DNA of 64,000 nucleotides from Qipengyuania pelagi (GTDB lineage: Bacteria > Pseudomonadota > Alphaproteobacteria > Sphingomonadales > Sphingomonadaceae). Where the stretch lies: assembly GCF_009827295.1 (NCBI RefSeq), contig NZ_WTYD01000001.1, positions 372,001 through 436,000 on the forward strand, written 5' to 3'. The notes beneath the pieces were generated by a model. The model was not told the DNA's origin and ran no database searches. It saw only the letters and a list, made by a program, of their open reading frames with translations. A program made the position numbers and the translations under genes. Shown here piece by piece: positions 37,857 through 47,745 of this stretch (position 1 is its first letter; every line of letters begins with the position of its first letter).

Positions 37857-39626
37857 TCAGTAGCCGGAGGCCTGACCGTCCTTGCGCATTTCGGTCGCGC
37901 CGGTGAGAACGCCGGTTTCGGGATCGCGCGCGATCGCCTGATAGCCGCCGAACATGATCCCGTTATCGACCACTTCGACCTTGTGACCCATCGCGCGCAG
38001 CTGCTCGATCGTGGCGGTGGGAATGCCGGGCTCGACGAACAGCGTGCCCATCGGGTCCTCGATCGGGCCGCTGACGCTATCGGTCGGCTGGCGCCCGCCA
38101 TCGTGGTTGAAGCGCGCCGCATCACCCGCTTCCTGCAGGTTCATCCCATAATCGACGATGTTGACCAACACCTGGACGTGGCCCTGCGGCTGCATCCCGC
38201 CGCCCATCAGGCCGAGCGTCATATAGGGCGCGCCGTCCTTCTTCACGAAGGCGGGGATGATGGTCTGAAAGGGGCGCTTGGAGGGCGCATAGGCATTGGG
38301 ATGCGCGGGATCGAGGCTGTAAAGCTCGCCCCGGTCCTGGAACATGAAGCCGAGGCCATCGGGCACCAGCCCGCCGCCCATGCCGCGATAGTTCGACTGG
38401 ATGAGGCTGACCATCATCCCCTCGCCATCGACCACGGTCAGATAGGTGGTGTCGCCTTCGCCCTCCAGCTTGGGCTCGCCGGGGCCATAGGCGGTGGCCT
38501 TGGCGGGATCGATCAGCGCGAAGCGTTCGCGCCCGTATTCCTCGCTCAGCAGTTCGGCGGGCAGTGCGGAGAAGTCGGGATCGGCGTAGAAGCGCGCGAC
38601 ATCCTCGTAAGCTAGCCGCTTGGCCTCGGTCATGTAATGCATGGCCTCGGGACTGCCGCGCTCCCACTGTGCCAGATCGACGTTCTTCAGGATATTGACC
38701 ATCTGCAAGGCAGCGAAGCCCTGGCTGTTGGGCGGCAGTTCGCACAGTTCGAACCCGTCGCGATAGGTCGCGCAGGCGGGATCGACCCATTCGCTGTCAT
38801 GCGCGGCGAAATCGGCGCGAGTGAAGGCGCTGTTCTGCCGCTGGAGATAGGTCACCATCGTTTCGGCCAGCGCGCCCTCGTAGAACGCATCGCGCCCTTC
38901 GCGCCCGATCGTCTCCAGAGTGTTGGCAAGGTCGGGATTCTTGAAGATCTCGCCCGCTTCCGGCGCGCTGCCATCGGCGAACCAGACCTTGCGCGCATTC
39001 GAGAAATCGAATTCGTCCTCGCGCCGCGAATAGGCGGCGAGCGAACGGTCGAGATACATGGCGATGACCGGGGCGACCGGATGGCCTTCGCGCGCATAGC
39101 GCACGGTGGGGGCGAGGTTTTCGGCCATCGTCCGTTTGCCGAACCGATCGTGCAGTTCGAACCAGGCATCGACCGTTCCGGGGATCGTGACGGGGAGGGG
39201 GCCATAAGCGGGCAGCGATGTCGCATCGCCGAGCTTTTCCTTGAGCTGCGCCAGAGTCTGCCCGCTGGGGCTGCGGCCCGAGCCGTTGAGGCCATAGAGT
39301 TTCTGCGTCTTCGGGTCCCAGACGATGGCGAACAGATCGCCGCCAATGCCGTTTCCAGTCGGCTCCATCAACCCGAGCGCGGCGTTGGCGGCGATCGCCG
39401 CATCGACCGCGCTGCCGCCCGCTTTCAACGTATCGAGCGCCACCTGGGTCGCCAGCGGGTGCGCGGTCGCGGCCATGCCGTTCTGGGCGATCACCGGACT
39501 GCGCGACCAGTTCGCGCCGACCGGGCGCCCGCCCGCGCCGATCTGGTCTTCGATGGGTTTCGCTTCCTGCGCCGTGGCGGGGTGGGCGATCAGGGCCAGG
39601 ATGGCCGCGGCGGTAAGGAAACGCAT
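37857..39626 (-). CDS. ggt: Gamma-glutamyltranspeptidase
   Basis: Periplasmic Ntn-hydrolase of 589 residues that hydrolyses glutathione and other gamma-glutamyl compounds or transfers the glutamyl group. Signal peptide MRFLTAAAILALIAHPATAQ; self-cleavage before the Thr of GDTTYLTVVDGEGMM (about residue 392) gives large and small subunits; substrate-binding blocks GTGNGIGGDLFAIV (as PTGNGIGGD) and GGMQPQGHVQVLVNIVDYG are present. Start at 39626 follows GGGAGAG. It lies 15 bases after putP, so probably in one operon: glutamyl peptide breakdown outside with amino-acid uptake. Confidence 0.94.
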   Translation of the reverse strand: MRFLTAAAILALIAHPATAQEAKPIEDQIGAGGRPVGANWSRSPVIAQNGMAATAHPLATQVALDTLKAGGSAVDAAIAANAALGLMEPTGNGIGGDLFAIVWDPKTQKLYGLNGSGRSPSGQTLAQLKEKLGDATSLPAYGPLPVTIPGTVDAWFELHDRFGKRTMAENLAPTVRYAREGHPVAPVIAMYLDRSLAAYSRREDEFDFSNARKVWFADGSAPEAGEIFKNPDLANTLETIGREGRDAFYEGALAETMVTYLQRQNSAFTRADFAAHDSEWVDPACATYRDGFELCELPPNSQGFAALQMVNILKNVDLAQWERGSPEAMHYMTEAKRLAYEDVARFYADPDFSALPAELLSEEYGRERFALIDPAKATAYGPGEPKLEGEGDTTYLTVVDGEGMMVSLIQSNYRGMGGGLVPDGLGFMFQDRGELYSLDPAHPNAYAPSKRPFQTIIPAFVKKDGAPYMTLGLMGGGMQPQGHVQVLVNIVDYGMNLQEAGDAARFNHDGGRQPTDSVSGPIEDPMGTLFVEPGIPTATIEQLRAMGHKVEVVDNGIMFGGYQAIARDPETGVLTGATEMRKDGQASGY

Positions 39627-39641
39627 TGAATTCTCTCCCAT

Positions 39642-41117
39642 TCAGGCGGGAGCTTTGTGGCCCCCCGTGGCCTTGCTGACAAGCACGATCGCCAGCCACG
39701 AGGCGATGAAGCCGGGCACGATCTCGTAAAGCCCCTGGCCGTTGATGAAGTCGCTGTTGAGGCCGAGCGCGATCCACAGGCCGACCACCGCCGCGCCTGT
39801 CAAAAGACCGGCCACGGCGCCCGCGCCGGTCATCCGGTCCCAGGTCAGCGCCAGGATGATCAGCGGTCCGAAGGCTGCGCCGAACCCGGCCCAGGCATTC
39901 GCGACGAGGCCCAGCACCTCGCTATTGGGATCGCGCGCGATCCATATCGCGGCCACCGCCACCAGCGCGACGCAGACGCGCCCGACATTGACCGCCTCGC
40001 GCTCGCTGGCGTGTTTGCGCAAGAACAGGCGATAGAAATCCTCGGTCAGCGAGCTTGAGGAAACGAGCAGCTGCGAGCTGATCGTGCTCATGATCGCGGC
40101 GAGCAGGGCTGCGAACAGGAAGCCGGTGACGAGCGGGTGGAAGAGCAGGTCCGACAACACGATGAAGATCGTCTCGGGATCGTCGAGCACGATGCCGTTG
40201 CGCTGCGCATAGGCGCGGCCCGCGATGCCGACGCCGAGCGCGCCGATCAAGGCCACGCCCATCCACGCCAGCCCGATATTGCGCGCGACCTTGACCTTCT
40301 CGAGAGAGGAAATCGCCATGAACCGCACGATGATATGCGGCTGGCCGAAATAGCCGAGCCCCCAGGTCACGGCACTGACGAAGCCCAGGAAGGTCAGGCC
40401 CTGCGTCAGGCTCAGGAAGCCCGGCTGGCTCGCCGCGACCGCCTCGATCGAACCGCCCGCCGTGCCGCCAGGGCCGAACATCACGACCAGCGGCATCAGC
40501 ACCAGCGCGACAACCATGATGCAGCCCTGGACGAAATCGGTCAGGCTGACGGCCAGGAACCCGCCGACCATCGTATAGGCGAGGACCACCAGCGCAGTGA
40601 TCCAGATGCCCATCATGTAATCGCTCATCCCGGTTGCGGGCAGGATATTGGCGAAGGCGGTCTCGAACAATTTGCCCCCGCCAACGAGGCCCGCCGCGGT
40701 ATAGACGGTGAAGAACACGACGATCACGAGGCCGGAGACGACGCGCAGCGTCTTCGCCTTGTCGGGAAAGCGGTTGGCGAGGAATTCGGGGATGGTCAGC
40801 GCATTGCCCAGTTCCTCGGTCTGCTGGCGCAGGCGCGGCGCGACGATGATCCAGTTCGCGACGGCCCCAACGAACAGACCGATTCCGATCCAGGCTTCCA
40901 CGAGGCCGGCTGCATAAAGCGCGCCGGGCAGGCCGAGCAGCAGCCACCCGCTCATATCGGAGGCGCCCGCACTGAGCGCCGCGACGGCGGGGTGCAGATT
41001 CCGCCCCGCCAGCATGTAGCCTTCGCTGGTGTCGGTCGATCGCTTCCAGGCGAACAGGCCGATCCCGATCATCAGGAGGAAATAGAGGGCGAGCGTGATG
41101 AGTGTTCCCGTCTGCAT
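39642..41117 (-). CDS. putP: Sodium/proline symporter
   Basis: Sodium-coupled amino-acid importer of the SSS family, 491 residues with about thirteen membrane helices. PutP hallmarks: SAGASDMSGWLLLGLPGALY near residue 50, the sodium-site helix region VGGGKLFETAF, and FLFAALLAAIMSTISSQLL with the paired Ser residues. Its stop partly overlaps an optional upstream ATG of ggt. No proline dehydrogenase gene is nearby, so proline is the likely but not the only possible substrate. Confidence 0.93.
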   Translation of the reverse strand: MQTGTLITLALYFLLMIGIGLFAWKRSTDTSEGYMLAGRNLHPAVAALSAGASDMSGWLLLGLPGALYAAGLVEAWIGIGLFVGAVANWIIVAPRLRQQTEELGNALTIPEFLANRFPDKAKTLRVVSGLVIVVFFTVYTAAGLVGGGKLFETAFANILPATGMSDYMMGIWITALVVLAYTMVGGFLAVSLTDFVQGCIMVVALVLMPLVVMFGPGGTAGGSIEAVAASQPGFLSLTQGLTFLGFVSAVTWGLGYFGQPHIIVRFMAISSLEKVKVARNIGLAWMGVALIGALGVGIAGRAYAQRNGIVLDDPETIFIVLSDLLFHPLVTGFLFAALLAAIMSTISSQLLVSSSSLTEDFYRLFLRKHASEREAVNVGRVCVALVAVAAIWIARDPNSEVLGLVANAWAGFGAAFGPLIILALTWDRMTGAGAVAGLLTGAAVVGLWIALGLNSDFINGQGLYEIVPGFIASWLAIVLVSKATGGHKAPA

Positions 41118-41422
41118 AGGGCGTTACATACAGACCAGAGGCGCGCTGTCATCCTCGCGGCGCGAATTTGATCGAAGGCTAGGCTGCGTGGGACAGGCGG
41201 CTAATATCTTTGCGAGAGCGCCATCGCGATCGAAGCATCCTTTCCCTCGCCATCGCCATCCGGCCGCGGGCAGGCGTGTCGAAAATAACACAATCATGGG
41301 ACCCAGACCGTCTCGACCTGACGAAACGGTCCTGTTTCACCAATACGAAACGCAACCGACACGCCCCGGTCATGCGGAGCGACGATGGGGCTCGCGTCTT
41401 TCAACGACGGGAAATTTGTATC
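41118..41422. other. Intergenic region between divergent putP and a TonB receptor gene
   Basis: 305 bases without a convincing gene. It must hold the promoters of putP (minus strand) and the receptor (plus strand). The one clear structure is the dyad GAAAC-N6-GTTTC at 41323-41338, about 85 bases upstream of the receptor start. I see no tRNA, repeat or small coding frame with a ribosome site. Confidence 0.7.
41323..41338. promoter_or_regulatory. Possible operator dyad upstream of TonB receptor
   Basis: GAAACGGTCCTGTTTC: five-base arms GAAAC and GTTTC around a six-base centre. The spacing and position fit a dimeric repressor site, but no regulator gene is near and a chance origin is possible. 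Confidence 0.3.
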
Positions 41423-43774
41423 ATGTCGCCTTCGCGTTCCGTAATCCGCCTGCTCGCCCTTTCCAGCGCGCTTGTCCCCGTCGCCACGCTTCAGGCGCAA
41501 TCCGCCGCCCAGCCGGATCAGCAGGCGGAACCCACTCCCCAAGAATCGCCCTCTTCGGCGAACGAGATCATCGTCACCGCCCAGAAGATCGAACAGCGCG
41601 CCGCCGATGTGCCGATCACGATTTCAGCCCTGCGCGGGGAGCGCATCGAGGAATTGGGCGTCACCGATCTCGACGAATTGTCGAACTACGTGCCGGGCCT
41701 CAACATCCAGGAACAGAGCGCCAACAATCCCGGCGTCGTCATCCGCGGGGTCACGTCGGATTCGGGCTCGTCGCAGCAGGGGCCGCGCGTCACGCTCTAT
41801 TACAACGGCGTCGACATCTCGCGTTCGCGCGGATCGTATCAGGCGATCTACGATCTCGACCGCGTCGAGGTGATCAAGGGGCCGCAGGCGACCCTGTTCG
41901 GCACGGCAAGCGCGGTGGGAGCGATCAGCCTCGTCAGCGCCAGGCCGCGCCCCGGCTTCTCCGGTGAAATCGCGGGCGGTTACGGCAATTACGATGCGAC
42001 GCTCCTGTCGGGATACGTCAATGCCGGGTCCGACGTGCTGGCCGGGCGCGTGGCCTTCGAATGGCGCACGCGCGACGGCTATGTCGAAAATCTCGCCGCC
42101 TCGCAGGAGGAGGAGCTGTATGCGCAGGACAATCTCGGCGTGCGCGCATCGCTGCGCTTCATCCCGAGCGACAGGCTGACGGTCGACCTGATCGGCACGT
42201 TCGATCGCCAGCGCAATGGCGGCACCCCGTTCATTTCGGGCAGATTCCCGACGGCGAACGGGCCAGCCGATCCGTTCGGAGACGCGCAATTGGGCGGATC
42301 GCCCTATTCCGAAGCCGCGCTGGGGGATGCGCAGCTCGGCCTCAACCGCGAGGTCTACGATGCCAATCTGACTGCGGAATATGAATTCGGCGACAGCTGG
42401 ACCTTCACCACGGTCAACGGATATCGCGAATTCGACAGCGCGGAGGTGTTCGACGCCGATGGCAGCCCCGCGCCCTTCCTCGAATTCGCGGAAATCGCGG
42501 AAGGGCGGCAGTTCAGCCATGAAGGCCGCTTCAGCTACGTCGATCCGATGTGGCGCGCCGCCTTCGGCTGGAATTTCTTCACCGAAAAAGGCAACCAGAC
42601 CGTCCCCTTCTCGACCGAGGAGGGCACTTTCCTGCAATGCCTCACCACCGTCGCCACGCCCAACCCGCTGATTGCCGGGATTCCCTGCGTCGGAGCGGAC
42701 GGATCGGTCCCGGCCTCCCGCGTGACCGCTATTCTCACGCGCGGGGCGGCGACGGCCATTCCCTATTCTTCGGTGTTCGAGAACCGGGGCGACAATCAGA
42801 GCTATTCGACCTTCGCCGACGTCACCTTCATCCCCGTGCCCGCACTGGAGCTGACGGCGGGCGCGCGCCTGCTGATCGAACAGAGGAAGTCGGGCTATGT
42901 CACGAACGTGCCCAATTCGGTCCTGACCGGCGCTCCGCTGATCCCCGGCCAGCTCAATACCGGCGGGCGCGTGTTCGAAGCCGATGCCAGCTATTCCGCC
43001 GTCCTGCCCCGCTTCAACGCGCTCTATCGCCTGACGCCCGATCTCAACGTCTTCGCGACCGTCTCGAAGGGCCGCCGTTCGCCGGTGGTGCAATTGAGCG
43101 CGCGGCGCGCGGGCGGGGCGGTGGTCCCCAATCTGCAACCCGTTCCCGAAGAGACGGTCTGGAATTACGAAGGGGGGTTGAAATTCGCCAGCGGCGTCGT
43201 GTCGGGCTCGCTGGGCGTCTATTACCAGGAATATGAGGGCTTCCAGGTCACCATCACGCAGCCCGACGGCACCAGCGTCACCAGAAGCGCGGGCAGCGCC
43301 AGCAATCTGGGGGTCGAGGCGGAACTGGCGGTGAACCCGACCGACTGGCTGAGCCTGTTCGGCAATGTCGGCTACATCGATGGCGGGATCGACGACAAGC
43401 CGGAGAACGGCGTCTTCGCGGGCGACCGTTTCCGCCTTCAACCCGAATGGCAGGCGGCGGGCGGTTTCACCGTCGACTATCCACTCGGCAACGGTATGCG
43501 CGTCTTCGCTACGCCCAGCATCACCTATCGCAGCCGCATCTTCTTCGAAGTGCCGAACCGACCCCTGATCTCGCAGGAGGGGGTAACGCTGGTGAATGCG
43601 CGCGCAGGCGTCAGCTTCGGGGATGACCGCTTCGAGATCGCGGGCTTCATCCGCAATGCCACCGACGAGGATTATCTGCTCGATGCCGGTAACACCGGCG
43701 GCGCGTTCGGTATCCCCACCTTCATTCCCGCCGAGCCGCGGCTTTACGGGGTGAGTGCAAAAGCCCGGTTCTGA
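41423..43774 (+). CDS. TonB-dependent outer-membrane receptor
   Basis: Energy-coupled outer-membrane importer, 783 residues. Signal peptide ends near LQAQ (about residue 26); a TonB-box-like segment NEIIVTAQKIEQRAADVP starts near 47; the plug domain contains PGLNIQEQSANNPGVVIRGV and VEVIKGPQATLFGTA; the barrel ends with the terminal aromatic (SAKARF). Sphingomonads have many such receptors for siderophores, vitamins, glycans or aromatic compounds; neither neighbour shows the ligand. A strong hairpin follows the stop. Confidence 0.93.
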   Translation: MSPSRSVIRLLALSSALVPVATLQAQSAAQPDQQAEPTPQESPSSANEIIVTAQKIEQRAADVPITISALRGERIEELGVTDLDELSNYVPGLNIQEQSANNPGVVIRGVTSDSGSSQQGPRVTLYYNGVDISRSRGSYQAIYDLDRVEVIKGPQATLFGTASAVGAISLVSARPRPGFSGEIAGGYGNYDATLLSGYVNAGSDVLAGRVAFEWRTRDGYVENLAASQEEELYAQDNLGVRASLRFIPSDRLTVDLIGTFDRQRNGGTPFISGRFPTANGPADPFGDAQLGGSPYSEAALGDAQLGLNREVYDANLTAEYEFGDSWTFTTVNGYREFDSAEVFDADGSPAPFLEFAEIAEGRQFSHEGRFSYVDPMWRAAFGWNFFTEKGNQTVPFSTEEGTFLQCLTTVATPNPLIAGIPCVGADGSVPASRVTAILTRGAATAIPYSSVFENRGDNQSYSTFADVTFIPVPALELTAGARLLIEQRKSGYVTNVPNSVLTGAPLIPGQLNTGGRVFEADASYSAVLPRFNALYRLTPDLNVFATVSKGRRSPVVQLSARRAGGAVVPNLQPVPEETVWNYEGGLKFASGVVSGSLGVYYQEYEGFQVTITQPDGTSVTRSAGSASNLGVEAELAVNPTDWLSLFGNVGYIDGGIDDKPENGVFAGDRFRLQPEWQAAGGFTVDYPLGNGMRVFATPSITYRSRIFFEVPNRPLISQEGVTLVNARAGVSFGDDRFEIAGFIRNATDEDYLLDAGNTGGAFGIPTFIPAEPRLYGVSAKARF

Positions 43775-43785
43775 TCGACCAATTT

Positions 43786-43819
43786 GAAAGGGGCGGGCCG
43801 ATAACAGTCCGCCCCTTTC
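43786..43819 (+). terminator. Hairpin terminator after TonB receptor gene
   Basis: Perfect 11-base stem, GAAAGGGGCGG (43786-43796) with CCGCCCCTTTC (43809-43819), twelve-base loop, 11 bases after the stop codon. The right arm includes TTT but no long T-run follows. Confidence 0.75.
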
Positions 43820-43850
43820 GGCATCGGCCTGTGCGCGCTAGGCCGCATCC

Positions 43851-44600
43851 ATGCCCGCGATAGAGCCCGTCACCGCCTTCATGGCGCTCGCCTTCTGCGC
43901 GGTGCATCTGTTCGTCGGACGGCTGCGCTTCCTCGATGTCGAGCCGCGCAGCCGCTGGCTGAGCTTCGCGGGCGGCGTGGCGGTCGCTTACGTCTTCCTG
44001 CACATCCTGCCCGAACTGGGCGCGCATGGTGCCACGTTCCAGCGCGCGACGGGCCTGGCGCGCGGGGCCGCGGAGGCTTGGGTCTATACCCTGTCGCTGG
44101 CAGGCCTCGCGCTGTTCTATGGGATCGAGCGCGCTCTGGTGGTCTCGCGCGGGGGGCGCGAACGCGCCGAAAACCGCCCCCGCAGCGGGATCTTCTGGCT
44201 CCACATCGCGGCGAGCGGGCTGCTGATCTTCATCGTCGCCTATCTCCTGAACCACCGCGAGGATGCAACGCTGGAAGGGCTCGCCCTGTTCTTCGTCGCG
44301 CTGCTGCTGCATTTCGTCACCGCCGATTTCGCCAGCCGTGCGGACCACCCTGAAATCTACGACCGCGCGGGCCGCTGGGCGCTTGTCACGGCGACCCTGG
44401 CGGGCTGGATCACGGGGCTGTTTGTCGAATTGCCCGCAATCGCGATCGGCGGCCTGTTCGCCTTCGTGGGTGGAGCCATGATCCTGGTGATCCTGAAAGA
44501 GGAATTGCCGGAAGAGCGCGAAAGCAGCTTCTGGCCGTTCCTATGCGGTGCTGTTCTGTATGCGGGCCTGGTGCTGGCGGAGTTCTACTTCGCCGCGTGA
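43851..44600 (+). CDS. Polytopic membrane protein, ZIP-like
   Basis: Protein of 249 residues with seven or eight hydrophobic helices. The segment AYVFLHILPELGAHG and the late block LVILKEELPEERESSFW recall ZIP metal transporters (His-x-x-Pro-Glu in helix IV), but the second His-Glu pattern of ZIP helix V is not clear, so metal transport is only a suggestion. The start region lacks a strong ribosome site. It stands alone between the receptor terminator and an SDR gene. Confidence 0.78.
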   Translation: MPAIEPVTAFMALAFCAVHLFVGRLRFLDVEPRSRWLSFAGGVAVAYVFLHILPELGAHGATFQRATGLARGAAEAWVYTLSLAGLALFYGIERALVVSRGGRERAENRPRSGIFWLHIAASGLLIFIVAYLLNHREDATLEGLALFFVALLLHFVTADFASRADHPEIYDRAGRWALVTATLAGWITGLFVELPAIAIGGLFAFVGGAMILVILKEELPEERESSFWPFLCGAVLYAGLVLAEFYFAA

Positions 44601-44680
44601 TGTTTCGAGGACCTTCCGGCGACGGGGCTGGTTTCTTGGGCGAACGCTCAATTCTTCCGAACCCTTGAAAGGTCCGAACC

Positions 44681-45469
44681 ATGAACCGCTTTTCCGGTAA
44701 CACGATCATCGTCACCGGCTCCTCCTCCGGCATCGGCGCCGCCATCGCGCGCCGCTTTTCCGAGGAAGGCGCGAATGTCGTCCTCAATTCGCGCACCCGC
44801 GAAGACCTTGAGGACGTCGCGAAGGATTTTCCCGACGAGCGCACTCTGATCGTCGAGGGCGCAATCGGAGGCGCCGATTTTGCCAAAGAGATCGTCGAGA
44901 AGACGGTCGAACGCTTCGGCGGGCTCGACGTGCTGGTGAACAATGCCGGCATCGCCGCCACCGGGCAGCTTTCCGAAGCGGAGGACGAGGATATCGAGAG
45001 CGTGATCGACATCAACGTCAAGGGGATGCTCTATATGTGCCGCGCGGCGATCCCCGAACTCGCCAAGAGCGAAATCGCGGGCGGTGCGTCGATCGTCAAC
45101 ACTTCGAGCGTGTCGGGCAGCGGCGGCGACTGGACCATGCCGATCTACAACGCGTCGAAGGGCGCGGTGACCAATCTGACGCGCGGCCTCGCGCTGCAGC
45201 TGGGTGCGCAGGGCATTCGCGTGAACGCCGTCCTGCCTTCGCTGACCCGGACCGAAATGAGCGAGGGTATCCGCGACAAGAAGGAATTGATGCAGGCATT
45301 CCTGCGCCGCATTCCCTTGGGCCGCGCGGGCGAGCCCGAGGATGTGGCAAGCGTCGTCGCTTTCCTCGCCAGCGAGGATGCGCGGTTCGTGACGGGCGCG
45401 AACCTGCCGGTCGATGGCGGCGTCAGCGCGTCGAACGGGCAGCCGAACTTCATGGCGTTCGGGGACTGA
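44681..45469 (+). CDS. SDR family NAD(P)-dependent oxidoreductase
   Basis: Classical short-chain dehydrogenase, 262 residues. Cofactor motif TGSSSGIGAAIARRF near residue 12, NNAGIAA near 87, catalytic Ser in NTSSVSGSGG and YNASK dyad near 158; the C-terminal block VTGANLPVDGGVSA is standard. The Arg after strand 2 (NSRTRED) suggests NADP preference. Resembles glucose/3-oxoacyl dehydrogenase-type SDRs; substrate unknown. Confidence 0.9.
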   Translation: MNRFSGNTIIVTGSSSGIGAAIARRFSEEGANVVLNSRTREDLEDVAKDFPDERTLIVEGAIGGADFAKEIVEKTVERFGGLDVLVNNAGIAATGQLSEAEDEDIESVIDINVKGMLYMCRAAIPELAKSEIAGGASIVNTSSVSGSGGDWTMPIYNASKGAVTNLTRGLALQLGAQGIRVNAVLPSLTRTEMSEGIRDKKELMQAFLRRIPLGRAGEPEDVASVVAFLASEDARFVTGANLPVDGGVSASNGQPNFMAFGD

Positions 45470-45489
45470 GGCGTAGGCGCAGTGAGGCT

Positions 45490-45577
45490 CTGGATTGCTT
45501 CGCTCCGCTCGCAATGACGAAGGTGCGGGTATTTCCCAATCTCGTCATTGCGAGGCGCGCAGCGCCGCGGCAATCAG
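45490..45577. repeat. Inverted pair of CGTCATTGCGAG-type repeat modules
   Basis: Two modules of the type CGTCATTGCGAG...GCAATCCAG in inverted orientation: 45490-45519 (reverse copy) and 45543-45577 (forward copy), with the CGTCATTG ends facing each other across 23 bases. It lies between the convergent SDR and typA genes and could act as a transcription end. A second pair at 60445-60529 has the opposite topology. Confidence 0.8.
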
Positions 45578-45613
45578 GGGCGGCCCGATCCGGGACCGGC
45601 CGCCTCCGACCAG

Positions 45614-47443
<1,830 letters not shown>

Positions 47444-47745
47444 GGGGCGGGGTGCTTTCGTGAGGGTCGGGAAAAGGGGAACGGGCGATCGAACACCCGG
47501 TGCGCGCGCCCCCTAGCCCACTTGCTGCAATGCGGCAAGCAAACAGAGGCGCGCCTCGCTCCGCGAAGCCGTAGCGGAAACTGTGGCAGCGCTGCAACAC
47601 GGCCTGAATCACTTGGAAATCCGGGGATCGCGCTTGTTCCGATCGCGTAGGACACGTAGGGGAACGCCCCCGACGAGTGTGACAAAGACACGCTTGGGAG
47701 AGAGGCGGATCGGACAGATCCGCACCTGTATGAGAGAGGTTGTCC
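47444..47745. other. Intergenic region between divergent typA and second TonB receptor
   Basis: 302 bases without a convincing gene; it holds both divergent promoters and a leader of the receptor message. A perfect 7-base hairpin lies at 47705-47723, just before the receptor ribosome site. I also see a weak GTGT-N7-ACAC dyad near 47677-47691. No tRNA or riboswitch pattern is recognised. Confidence 0.7.
47705..47723 (+). promoter_or_regulatory. Leader hairpin before TonB receptor start
   Basis: GCGGATC (47705-47711), loop GGACA, GATCCGC (47717-47723): a perfect stem ending 22 bases before the ATG at 47746. It may be an operator or may affect translation. The ribosome site (GAGAGAGG) lies just after the hairpin. 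Confidence 0.4.
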
